IMG/VR virus record: IMGVR_UViG_3300046777_001575
Location: 1-64,000 of that record
DNA length: 64,000 nt
DNA from: a virus
Strand: one strand, 5' to 3'
Part shown: in pieces, positions 53,572 to 61,176 of the stretch
Position numbering within the stretch: position 1 is the stretch's first letter
How the letters are laid out: every line of letters begins with the position of its first letter
Notes under the pieces: generated by a model
Database searches by the model: none
Told to the model about the DNA's origin: nothing
Seen by the model: the letters and a program-made list of their open reading frames with translations, nothing else
Position numbers and translations under genes: made by a program

Positions 53572-54528
53572 TTATTTATCTCTTCTTGGTGGCATTCCAT
53601 ATCCACGATTTTCTATAACAACATGAGAAGAATAGTTAGGAATAAAAGTTAAATATTTTTTAGAAAGTCCAGTAAGTTCACAAAACTGCTGGACTTTTTC
53701 TTTTGGTATATCTAGCATACCTGACATTAATAAGGACAGCCTATCTGTTGATTCTTGCACATGGCTCCAATAAACTTCTTTTCTATCATCTGCCCATGGA
53801 CGTAATGTTTCTCTTGTAACGGTTCCATTTGGCTGCTTATGAGACTCATGGTGAAAAACATCTCTAGTTCCTATTGAATATATTTCCCAATTTGCTGCAA
53901 AAGTTCTTAATGATAAACAGATTTCCTCGGTATTAAAAGATTCTTTTTTTGATATTCCAACCTCGTCAACCCATTTTTTGGGAGCAAAAAGATAACAACA
54001 GGTTGCCCAATATGACCTTACTATTTCATTATTTTTTAAAACACTATACCCTGGAAAACTAAAACCAGGAATAAACTCATTATAGTGGGAGGCATATTTT
54101 GAAAAAGTATCAACACCAAAATCAACTGAATTATCCGACATAAGTTCATAATTTGCTGGAGCATAAGCAATTATAATATTTTTACCTAAAGAGTTTATTT
54201 CTTTATATCTAGTACAAGCCAAATCATCCCATCCAAAAGACGCATAGGTATGAGAATCAAACTGTATAAAAAAATCATACTCCAGGTCAATCTGTATTGC
54301 TAAATTTCTAGCCCAACCAAGTCCACCTCTATATTTAGAAATATCATAATGCAAATACCTAATTTGATTTGAAGGTATAAAAGAAAAATCAAAAGTTTCA
54401 GAATCTTCAGAAACTAAAGAGAAAAACAATCTATCTTTATATTTGGCCTCCTGCCACAGTGATTTGATTGTTGTATAAAATTCTGGATCACAATAATTAA
54501 CAACACTAATTAATATTTTTTCGTTCAT
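53572..54528 (-). CDS. Glycosyltransferase of the Skp1 hydroxyproline GlcNAc-transferase type
   Basis: The 318-residue protein matches the family that adds GlcNAc to hydroxyproline of Skp1 (GT60, GlcNAc domain). It starts with KILISVVNYCDPEFYTTIKSL, then IRYLHYDISKYRGGLGWARNLA and FFIQFDSHTYASFGWDD, where D91-S-H93 is the metal/nucleotide-sugar motif. A conserved SYWATCCYLFAPKKWVDEVG and FNTEEICLSLRTFAANWEIYS (acidic catalytic region) then VFHHES follow. The ATG overlaps the preceding 2OG gene (ATGA). Its position right after two hydroxylase-like genes suggests that it glycosylates hydroxyproline in a phage or host protein. The acceptor and sugar are inferred. Confidence 0.72.
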   Translation of the reverse strand: MNEKILISVVNYCDPEFYTTIKSLWQEAKYKDRLFFSLVSEDSETFDFSFIPSNQIRYLHYDISKYRGGLGWARNLAIQIDLEYDFFIQFDSHTYASFGWDDLACTRYKEINSLGKNIIIAYAPANYELMSDNSVDFGVDTFSKYASHYNEFIPGFSFPGYSVLKNNEIVRSYWATCCYLFAPKKWVDEVGISKKESFNTEEICLSLRTFAANWEIYSIGTRDVFHHESHKQPNGTVTRETLRPWADDRKEVYWSHVQESTDRLSLLMSGMLDIPKEKVQQFCELTGLSKKYLTFIPNYSSHVVIENRGYGMPPRRDK

Positions 54529-55064
54529 TTTTTCTTTCTTATGTGTGTCTCTAGATATTCTGGTCCCTCAACAAAATACCAATGATCTGGTTCTGCAAAA
54601 TGAAAAAAAACCATAGCAACATTATTGTTGCTTGGATTTGGAAAATCTTCTCTCCAGTGTTCTTGATCATTTCCATAATAAGCCAACGCTTGATTTGGCT
54701 TTAAAGAATATGGAACGCCCTCAACAAAAAGGGGCCAGATTTCTTTTTGATATACACATAAGTCTAAAGTATATGTGCAAGCGTTATCATCCTTGTGTCT
54801 ATACAGACTAGCATCTGGGCCTTCATAGTGTGCAAACAACGAGTATGTTGGTAATAAGTTTTCGCTTTTAAAAATTTTTCTAGCAATAGGAACCAGTTTA
54901 ATTGATATTTCTTTTAAAATTGGCAAAGATTTTTCAGAAGCAATATACCTAGAAAACCCATTCTGATATTCAAGACTTTTTGGATCAGGAATAGAACTTA
55001 TTAAATTATCGTAATCTATTTGATTTAAAACATTCTCTATGAGAATAGGATTTTGAATATTCAT
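54525..55064 (-). CDS. 2-oxoglutarate/Fe(II) oxygenase-like protein (copy 3)
   Basis: The 179-residue protein has H90-x-D92 (YRHKDD), distal H136 (DQEHWREDFP) and EIWPLFVEGVPYS between them. It is paralogous to the proteins at 846-1538 and 34706-35287. The fold looks like a 2OG-Fe(II) oxygenase. A clear 2-oxoglutarate-binding Arg after the distal His is missing, unless the Arg in HWRE serves. It overlaps both neighbours by 4 bases, so it is made together with the prolyl-hydroxylase-like and glycosyltransferase proteins. Confidence 0.6.
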   Translation of the reverse strand: MNIQNPILIENVLNQIDYDNLISSIPDPKSLEYQNGFSRYIASEKSLPILKEISIKLVPIARKIFKSENLLPTYSLFAHYEGPDASLYRHKDDNACTYTLDLCVYQKEIWPLFVEGVPYSLKPNQALAYYGNDQEHWREDFPNPSNNNVAMVFFHFAEPDHWYFVEGPEYLETHIRKKK

Positions 55065-55645
55065 TTAATCCAACTTGCTACAGCATATCTTGTTCCATCA
55101 GTAACTTCTGAAACTGAATGATTATATACATATGTTGATGGGAAAATTATCATTTCATTTGCTTTTGGTTTATATGATATCTCAAATCTTGGAAAGTTTA
55201 TTTCTCCACCAGTATAATTATCGTTTAAATAGTAAACACTAGAAAGTCTTCTATGGTATTGTGGATGATCATCTATATGATTTGTAAAATATTGACCCTT
55301 TCCATATTTTAGAAGTTGATAATTGTCGTGATCAGAAAAATAAACTCCGTAACTAGCCATATATTCTTTTTCTGCAACAACCAAAGTGTTATAAAATAGG
55401 TTAGCAATATTTTTCTGAAATGCATCTACAAGTGTTGAATACTCTTCATCTATACCATTAATAAACGGAACAGATATAGAACTTGTGTTTCTTACTTTTG
55501 TATCTACCCCGCCAATAACTGTTGCAGAAAACCACTCAATACCAGAAGATGTCATTCCTTCTTCTATATCGTTCACTAAATTTTCATGACCATCAATTAG
55601 ATCAGAATAAACAACTATGCCTGGAGCAATTTCTTTTTTTACCAT
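55061..55645 (-). CDS. Prolyl-4-hydroxylase-like 2OG-Fe(II) oxygenase
   Basis: The 194-residue protein shows the full set of 2OG-Fe(II) residues in the prolyl-4-hydroxylase arrangement. They are H123-x-D125 (FTNHIDDH), distal H176 (YVYNHSVSEV) and R186 (TDGTRYAVASWIK), with the typical LSSVYYLNDNYTGGEINFP between. It would hydroxylate proline (or another side chain) using O2 and 2-oxoglutarate. Its start abuts the stop of the zinc-finger gene. It stands in the same operon as the glycosyltransferase and follows the gene for a protein with many PT-rich linkers, which makes these linkers candidate substrates. Confidence 0.8.
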   Translation of the reverse strand: MVKKEIAPGIVVYSDLIDGHENLVNDIEEGMTSSGIEWFSATVIGGVDTKVRNTSSISVPFINGIDEEYSTLVDAFQKNIANLFYNTLVVAEKEYMASYGVYFSDHDNYQLLKYGKGQYFTNHIDDHPQYHRRLSSVYYLNDNYTGGEINFPRFEISYKPKANEMIIFPSTYVYNHSVSEVTDGTRYAVASWIK

Positions 55646-55885
55646 TTACCATTTCCCTATCGGACAAAAAGCCTTTTCAAGTTTTGTTTTTGCTTTCATA
55701 AAACAACCACACTTTTTACATTGTGTTGTTAGTTTTATTAACTCTGGGCAACTTTTGCAAAGACTATATCTTTCTGCTGCTTTTTCTTCACTTGCCCATT
55801 CAGTGTTTGGATTAACAAGATCCCAGGGACGAACCTGTCTCTGTTCATTGTTTTGTTTACTTTTATACTCTTCCCATTTATTCAT
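55646..55885 (-). CDS. Cys-rich zinc-binding protein of aquatic-phage type
   Basis: The 79-residue protein has a charged N-terminus and a compact Cys cluster: YSLCKSCPELIKLT, then QCKKCGCFMKAKTKLEKAFCPIGKW. The arrangement of C-x2-C, C-x2-C-x-C and a final C matches a small family common in T4-like and other aquatic phages (function unknown). The start overlaps the previous stop (ATGA) and the stop abuts the next start. Zinc binding is likely. Confidence 0.65.
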   Translation of the reverse strand: MNKWEEYKSKQNNEQRQVRPWDLVNPNTEWASEEKAAERYSLCKSCPELIKLTTQCKKCGCFMKAKTKLEKAFCPIGKW

Positions 55886-56271
55886 TCGTATTGCCCTGGT
55901 AGTTTAAATGTATCATCTAAGAACTTCCATCCTACTGTAACAATTCTTCCATACTCATGACCATCGTCAACATTGATAGCCTTTGCATCTGAAAGCAAGA
56001 TAGAGTATAACATTTCATCACATAAAATTGTTTCTACAACTTCATTGTTTTTAATAATATTTACTGTATATGAACCAGTTTGTTCGTCAATGCTATTTTC
56101 TGTAAAACTATCTGCAGAATAAAGCATTGCTCCAATATTAGAATCAACAACATCAATATGAACAACTTCATCACCAACAACATATGCTATAGCCATTCCT
56201 GCAATATTGTTTGCTAATTTATTTTGTTTGTCTTCTGCTGTTACCCATTTAACATCCTTATAATTAATCAC
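55882..56271 (-). CDS. Hypothetical protein heading the hydroxylase-glycosyltransferase operon
   Basis: A 129-residue beta-rich protein (AYVVGDEVVHIDVVD, TGSYTVNIIKNNEVVETILCDEML, YGRIVTVGWKFLDD). It starts with GTG behind AAGGAG and has its own promoter (TGATAGAAT at 56298-56306), so it is the first gene of the operon that ends with the glycosyltransferase. No family is recognised. Confidence 0.55.
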   Translation of the reverse strand: MINYKDVKWVTAEDKQNKLANNIAGMAIAYVVGDEVVHIDVVDSNIGAMLYSADSFTENSIDEQTGSYTVNIIKNNEVVETILCDEMLYSILLSDAKAINVDDGHEYGRIVTVGWKFLDDTFKLPGQYE

Positions 56272-56297
56272 AAATATCTCCTTATTTCTCTAATAAT

Positions 56298-56306
56298 ATT
56301 CTATCA
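56298..56306 (-). promoter_or_regulatory. Extended -10 promoter TGATAGAAT of the hydroxylase-glycosyltransferase operon
   Basis: TGATAGAAT on the minus strand, about 27 bases before the GTG at 56271, with the AAGGAG site between. It lies in the 57-base gap after the Pro-rich fibre gene. Confidence 0.5.
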
Positions 56307-56328
56307 TAAAAAGACTCTACTGTCAAAA

Positions 56329-59300
56329 CTAGCACGAGGATAGGCTTCCAAGCGGATCACATGCTCCTGGATACATGCAGTATGGAGAAGGAAGGTTGGC
56401 GTAGTCAGACTGGCTACATGTACGATTTGAACTTGCTGGTGGAGTTGGGGTAGGAGCAGGTGGTGTTGGTGTAGGAGCATAATCTCCCTGACAAATATTT
56501 GGACATGATCCTGGAGTTATACACCATGTTCCATTGCCATAGGTTCCACATGCACCACCATAACTTACGCAAGTATTGCAGTCAGCAGTTGGTGTTGGAG
56601 CAGTTGGTGTTGGTGCAGTTGGTGTTGGAGAACAGTTTGTAGACTGGCAAGCAGGGAAGTCCCCAGTTGTGTATATACATTGACGTGAGTAGCCAGTACC
56701 AGAACCAGAATTATCATATCCTGGAGTTGTATATGAACAGTTTCCTGTTCCACCGCACTGATAACTTTCAGTACACTTCCACTGTGCAGTTACTGCAGTT
56801 GGTGTTGGAGCAGTTGGTGTTGGTGTTGTAGGAACACAACCATTAGTTTGATCTATATTTGGACAAGAACCTGGAGTTACACATGTTCTATAATATTCTG
56901 AACCAGAAGGGCATCCAGAATTTGGTCTTGTTGCATATGATCCATCAGCATATGGAGAATAAGTATTACATGTGTTACAGTCAACTGTTGGAGTTGGGGC
57001 AGTTGGAGTTGGGGCAGTTGGAGTTGGGGTAGATCCACACAAAGACTGAGCATTGGCCAATGCAGTTTGATAATTTGTGGTTACTCCTGATTCAGTACAT
57101 CCTGTTGCACTTTGATATTCTGCTCTAGCAGTATTGCTATTTGGACCATCAATTACTTCTGGGAGACCATTACAGCATCCATAAGCATAATAGAATGTTT
57201 GAGTTGGTGTTGGGGCAGTTGGGGTTGGGGCAGTTGGGGTTGGTGTTTGAGAATATTGATATACAGTTATTCCAGCATTAAGACCACAAATATCTGTTGT
57301 TCCTCCAGCAGGACTCTGAGAAGCAACAGTTCCATTATTTTGTTGAGTTGCACCAACTGTTGTATAATCTAAGTATTCAAATAACCATCCAGAAGCAACA
57401 ATTGCATTTCCTGCAGCAGATTCTGTCATTCCTACAACATTAGGTAATGTACAATTTGCAGGTGGTGTTGGGGTAGGAGCAGGTGGTGTTGGTGTTGGAG
57501 CAGGTGGTGTTGGGGTAGGTGTAGAAGAACATCCTGTTGGTGCAGGTCTTGCAGATACTATTGAGCAATCAATCTTTGTCGCTCCTATTCCACTAAGCAA
57601 GTTTGTGTATACTGAACAAGCCTCATTTATATTTGTTGTCAAAACATTGTTTGCATCAACTGTGTATGATTCTGAATATGGCTGACCGTCAAGGCAATAT
57701 GCAAGATAAACTGTTCCAGGGTTTACAACTGGAACTGATGGGCATCCGCCACCATATCCAAGAAGAGCAACTATTTGCTCACTAGTTAACGATGGATTTG
57801 TTGTTGTTCCAACAACTACAGTTGAACTTGCTGTCGCTGTTCCATATGCTCCACCTCGGCTACCAACGATTACTGGATCGCAATAAGTATAAATGTTATA
57901 TGTTCCTGGGGTTGGTGTTGGTGTTGGGGCTGGATCATTTATACAAGAAACACCCAAACTGGTATACAATGGAGAAGATGCTGTTCCCTGTACACATGTA
58001 AAGTTAGTTGCTCCATTTTGACTTAAACTATTTCCAATTCCAGTACATGCTTCATTTACTGATGTATATCCACCATAAGATATGTCCATACCAGAGTATC
58101 CGTTTATGTATCCACTGCTATCACAATATGCATAGGTTATGTAGATTGGTCCTGATGTTGGTGTTGGTGTTGGTGCTGGAGTTGGTGTTGGGGAAGCACC
58201 AGGAGTTGCAGCAAATGTTATTGATCCTGTAGAACTTTGATATCCAGCACGGGATGCAGTTATATATACTGTATAAGATTGGTTTGGTGTTAGACCGCTA
58301 ATATTAAATTCTTCTGGAAATTCTTGATTCTGTGTTCCTAAAGAAGAAGAATAAGAGTTACTATAGTCGTGATTGGTTATAGTAACATTTGCATAAACGG
58401 AACTAGGATAAACATTCCATCCTGTTGTATATGTAAGTGTTGGCGTTGGAAGCGTTGGCAATGTTGGTGTAGGTGTAGGGGCAGGTGGTGTAGGTGTAGG
58501 GGCAGGTGGTGTAGGTGTAGGGGCAGGTGGTGTAGGTGTAGGGGCAGGTGGTGTTGGTGTAGGGGCAGGTGGTGTAGGTGTAGGGGCAGGTGGTGTTGGT
58601 GTAGGAGCAGTTGGTGTAGGAGCAGTCGGTGTTGGTGTTGGGCTTACTATGTTAAGTAAATTTCCAAAAAAAAACCATGTATCTGAGCCTATCTTTGAAA
58701 GAGTTCCTTTTGAGTACTGACCATCCAAAGAACGAACATTTGATTTGCTATTAAGAAATACCGAAGAATCTTCTTCAGTAATTGTCGTAAGTGCTGTACC
58801 TATTTGAATTATGTCAACAGAATAACCTACAGGAATTTGTACTGAAGAATTTTTTGGAAGAGTTAGAGTGTTTGGAGTAGAAGTAGATAGAAGAATAGTT
58901 TTTCCAATATCTTCTGCAGAGAGTGTAAAACTTTCTGTTTTTGTTATTACTGTTCCAGTGTTTGCAAGTGCTGGATCCAAGTCAAATCTTAAATCTACAG
59001 AATTCCAATCAATACCATTTCCAGCAAGATCTGAGTATGCTGATGTTGCTCCATTAATACCATTAGTAACTGCTGTATCAACATATGCTTTTGTTGCTAG
59101 ATTTGCAGTGTTAGCAATACCATGAACATCTGTAGTCTTTGCGCTATGTGTTGCATCTGCATCTACAAGATTTTGAAGGTGTTTTGCAATAGATGGGTTT
59201 ACTAGGTTTGCAGGATTTACATTTGCGCCATCATAGGCATATGATCCATAGTGATAAAGCCGTAGGGCTGCCTGAATATCTGCAGCATCTGAAAGACCAG

Positions 59301-59361
59301 GCACTTTGGTAGGGAAAAGCCCAGTGCCATTGACGGTATTATCAATATTTTCTGCTGCCAC
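56329..59361 (-). CDS. Giant modular adhesin/fibre with PT-rich linkers, PASTA and Cys-rich modules
   Basis: The 1010-residue protein has an N-terminal fibre module (VHGIANTANLATKAYVDTA, GNGIDWNSVDLRFDLD) shared with the 565-residue fibre. A PT/PPA linker at about 240-303 and an FN3-like domain (about 303-387) follow. Next are Cys-rich modules separated by short PTPTAPTPT linkers. A PASTA domain lies at about 635-706 (LPNVVGMTESAAGNAIVASG ... NGTVASQSPAGGT). More Cys-rich modules follow to the C-terminus. PASTA binds peptidoglycan, so it probably reads the host wall. Disulfides are likely outside the cell. It starts with GTG; a TGGTATAAT promoter precedes it. Confidence 0.72.
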   Translation of the reverse strand: MAAENIDNTVNGTGLFPTKVPGLSDAADIQAALRLYHYGSYAYDGANVNPANLVNPSIAKHLQNLVDADATHSAKTTDVHGIANTANLATKAYVDTAVTNGINGATSAYSDLAGNGIDWNSVDLRFDLDPALANTGTVITKTESFTLSAEDIGKTILLSTSTPNTLTLPKNSSVQIPVGYSVDIIQIGTALTTITEEDSSVFLNSKSNVRSLDGQYSKGTLSKIGSDTWFFFGNLLNIVSPTPTPTAPTPTAPTPTPPAPTPTPPAPTPTPPAPTPTPPAPTPTPPAPTPTPPAPTPTPTLPTLPTPTLTYTTGWNVYPSSVYANVTITNHDYSNSYSSSLGTQNQEFPEEFNISGLTPNQSYTVYITASRAGYQSSTGSITFAATPGASPTPTPAPTPTPTSGPIYITYAYCDSSGYINGYSGMDISYGGYTSVNEACTGIGNSLSQNGATNFTCVQGTASSPLYTSLGVSCINDPAPTPTPTPGTYNIYTYCDPVIVGSRGGAYGTATASSTVVVGTTTNPSLTSEQIVALLGYGGGCPSVPVVNPGTVYLAYCLDGQPYSESYTVDANNVLTTNINEACSVYTNLLSGIGATKIDCSIVSARPAPTGCSSTPTPTPPAPTPTPPAPTPTPPANCTLPNVVGMTESAAGNAIVASGWLFEYLDYTTVGATQQNNGTVASQSPAGGTTDICGLNAGITVYQYSQTPTPTAPTPTAPTPTQTFYYAYGCCNGLPEVIDGPNSNTARAEYQSATGCTESGVTTNYQTALANAQSLCGSTPTPTAPTPTAPTPTVDCNTCNTYSPYADGSYATRPNSGCPSGSEYYRTCVTPGSCPNIDQTNGCVPTTPTPTAPTPTAVTAQWKCTESYQCGGTGNCSYTTPGYDNSGSGTGYSRQCIYTTGDFPACQSTNCSPTPTAPTPTAPTPTADCNTCVSYGGACGTYGNGTWCITPGSCPNICQGDYAPTPTPPAPTPTPPASSNRTCSQSDYANLPSPYCMYPGACDPLGSLSSC
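58471..58640 (-). repeat. Tandem 21-base repeats encoding the APTPTPP linker
   Basis: About seven in-frame 21-base units encode the heptad A-P-T-P-T-P-P, nearly identical in DNA with occasional GTA/GTT changes. Shorter versions of the same linker recur at about 56450, 56590, 56800, 57000, 57210 and 57470. The DNA is prone to slippage, so linker length may vary between isolates. Confidence 0.85.
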
Positions 59362-59379
59362 TATAGATCACCCTGTTTC

Positions 59380-59388
59380 ATTATACCA
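59380..59388 (-). promoter_or_regulatory. Extended -10 promoter TGGTATAAT before the giant adhesin
   Basis: TGGTATAAT on the minus strand, 18 bases before the GTG at 59361, with AGGGTGA as ribosome binding site between. The TAA at 59381-59383 is also the stop of the upstream gene, which ends Val-Val-stop. Confidence 0.55.
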
Positions 59389-59977
59389 CCGTAATAAAGA
59401 GATGAACATATTTTGGACCAGACATTGCGACCCATTCTCCATCTAGATATTCTACACCCTCTATTTCAAGTGGTAGGGCAATAAATCCCTGAGTTGTATC
59501 TACTTCTTTTATAATTAAGTTTGTTGCTAACGGTCCAGCAGTTTCTGGTGATGAGATACTGTATTGAACGCTAAATCTTGACGAACTAATAGTTCCTTCT
59601 GCTAAATCATATATGCTTGCAAGGTTTATTGGAGCAATTGTTAGTTTACCATTTACTGGAGTTAAAGGACCTTTGGTTTCAGAATAAAAGTTTGTTTTTA
59701 AACTAAGCATTGGTGTCCACTGTGATCCAGTTGCTGTTGCTACTCTTTGAAAAACAGTCTTATATGTTGGTGAAGATGGACTATAGTCAATTGCAATATC
59801 TAATGGCTGAATGTCTTGTACTATTACCTTATGAACATTTATATCTTGTGGATTTCCAAGTGATCCAACAATGATACTTCCACGGTCACCTGTTGGACCA
59901 AAATCTAAATCCAAACTAATTGTTTCTGGTCCACCAAAAACAGTTAAGTCATCATTTGATAATAGTATGTCTGCCAA
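59381..59977 (-). CDS. Minor virion protein, beta-rich
   Basis: A 198-residue beta protein (ISLDLDFGPTGDRGSIIVGSLG, SLKTNFYSETKGPLTPVNGKLTIAPI, EWVAMSGPKYVHLFITVV). It starts with TTG at 59977 behind CTGGAG and lies between a baseplate-like gene and the giant adhesin. It resembles a fibre-associated structural protein with a short collagen-like GPTGDRG. No family is named. Confidence 0.5.
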   Translation of the reverse strand: MADILLSNDDLTVFGGPETISLDLDFGPTGDRGSIIVGSLGNPQDINVHKVIVQDIQPLDIAIDYSPSSPTYKTVFQRVATATGSQWTPMLSLKTNFYSETKGPLTPVNGKLTIAPINLASIYDLAEGTISSSRFSVQYSISSPETAGPLATNLIIKEVDTTQGFIALPLEIEGVEYLDGEWVAMSGPKYVHLFITVV

Positions 59978-59979
59978 TG

Positions 59980-60420
59980 TTATGCTCCAGTTACCTGATC
60001 AGTAATTGTTATTTTGCCAGTTAGTAGTGTGTGAACTAGTGGATAAGATTCTGGATTTCCTGCAGCGCCTGCTGGCTTTACCACCTCTACGTCATAAACG
60101 TATTCTGTTCCTGCAACTAGCGTTGTTGAGTCTTGCGGTCTAATTGCACACCTTACATGTGTTCCATCATCCCAAATTCTTGCATAGCAATTTATTTTAT
60201 TGGCAACTCCAGCAGTTCCTCTTGCTGTAGATATTGTAAATCTTGCACTATCATATGGGGCAATTGTATCAATTACGCCGTCTATTGTACTAGAAGAATC
60301 TGAGTCAATCTGGTAAGATGACAAATTAAAAACCGTTCCATCATTCTTTTTCGGGTAAATACGAAATTCAAAGGTATCACCCTTATAGTAGTTAAAGTCA
60401 TAAGTCGCTGGAAATGCCAT
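59980..60420 (-). CDS. Baseplate-type small beta protein (paralog B)
   Basis: The 146-residue protein begins FNYYKGDTFEFRIYPKKNDGTVFNLSSY and ends TGKITITDQVTGA. It is paralogous to the proteins at 51863-52273 and 61991-62392. The pattern resembles the N-terminal domain of siphophage baseplate upper proteins. The ATG lies 6 bases after TGGTATAAT and no ribosome binding site is visible. Confidence 0.55.
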   Translation of the reverse strand: MAFPATYDFNYYKGDTFEFRIYPKKNDGTVFNLSSYQIDSDSSSTIDGVIDTIAPYDSARFTISTARGTAGVANKINCYARIWDDGTHVRCAIRPQDSTTLVAGTEYVYDVEVVKPAGAAGNPESYPLVHTLLTGKITITDQVTGA

Positions 60421-60426
60421 GGTTTT

Positions 60427-60435
60427 ATTATACCA
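60427..60435 (-). promoter_or_regulatory. Leaderless promoter TGGTATAAT for 59980-60420
   Basis: TGGTATAAT followed by 6 bases and the ATG at 60420. The TAA at 60428-60430 is the stop of the collagen-like gene, which ends Val-Val-stop. Confidence 0.65.
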
Positions 60436-61159
60436 CGCTGACGTATACAGAATTGAAAATTACTGATGCATCAAAGTCTGTTCTTATCTGGGGGACGGCA
60501 CCATTTCCCCACATGTCTTTATCCTCTATAAAGATTTGCTGAGTAATAGAAAGTATATAAGTTCCTTGATATTTAAATGACCCTATTAACTGAACAAATT
60601 CTTTATCTTTGCTTGGAAAATAGGTTCTTATCCAAACCTCTGTATTTGATGTATGGGTGGTTAGTTCAAAGTTATAGGTTACAAATACCTGAGATCCTTC
60701 TTTTATACCGTGAAAGTTTAAAGCCCTTTGATTACTATTCCAGAGACTTGTACATTCCGCAGGAAGATATGTTTCATTTTGTCTTTTTCCTTTAGTATCA
60801 AGAATAAGAGTTACCCACCCATCATCTCCTTGAGTAATACCCAACTTTATTGGTTTATCGAGCATATTAGTATATGATGCCCAGCCAGCCTGCTGACCAG
60901 CGGAAGATAAAGAACTTAATCCATCTTTTCCAGAAGGTCCTTGAGGACCTCTTGGCCCCTGCTTACCCTCTGGGCCTGGTTCTCCCTGCTTACCATCTTT
61001 TCCATCTCTGCCTGCAGGTCCTTGAGGCCCAACTGGTCCAGGAACTGGGAGGAAAGATAATGTATTTTCCGATGAAACACTAGTTTTATTTTGCTCAACT
61101 TGTGCAGCATAAGATGTTTTTTTTGCGCTAGGAAAATCCATGGATTTAGAAACTGCCAT
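60428..61159 (-). CDS. Collagen-like virion protein
   Basis: The 243-residue protein contains 13 uninterrupted Gly-x-y triplets at about residues 41-79 (GPVGPQGPAGRDGKDG and similar), enough for a short triple helix. Before them is a 40-residue N-terminal segment; after them a 160-residue beta-rich tip with KLGITQGDDGWVTLILDTKGK. Trimeric fibres with collagen-like stems are common in phages. A prolyl-4-hydroxylase-like enzyme is encoded 5 kb downstream in the same direction. The ATG lies 6 bases after TGAGATAAT without a ribosome binding site. Confidence 0.75.
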   Translation of the reverse strand: MAVSKSMDFPSAKKTSYAAQVEQNKTSVSSENTLSFLPVPGPVGPQGPAGRDGKDGKQGEPGPEGKQGPRGPQGPSGKDGLSSLSSAGQQAGWASYTNMLDKPIKLGITQGDDGWVTLILDTKGKRQNETYLPAECTSLWNSNQRALNFHGIKEGSQVFVTYNFELTTHTSNTEVWIRTYFPSKDKEFVQLIGSFKYQGTYILSITQQIFIEDKDMWGNGAVPQIRTDFDASVIFNSVYVSVV

Positions 61160-61165
61160 AGGAGC

Positions 61166-61174
61166 ATTATCTCA
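61166..61174 (-). promoter_or_regulatory. Leaderless promoter TGAGATAAT for the collagen-like gene
   Basis: TGAGATAAT followed by 6 bases and the ATG at 61159, a one-base variant of the recurring TGnTATAAT. Confidence 0.45.
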
Positions 61175-61176
61175 TA

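Noticed and set aside
58471-58640. Tandem 21-base repeats that could be mistaken for a CRISPR array or a satellite
   Set aside because: Units are directly adjacent without spacers and stay in frame within a long gene; they encode the APTPTPP linker.
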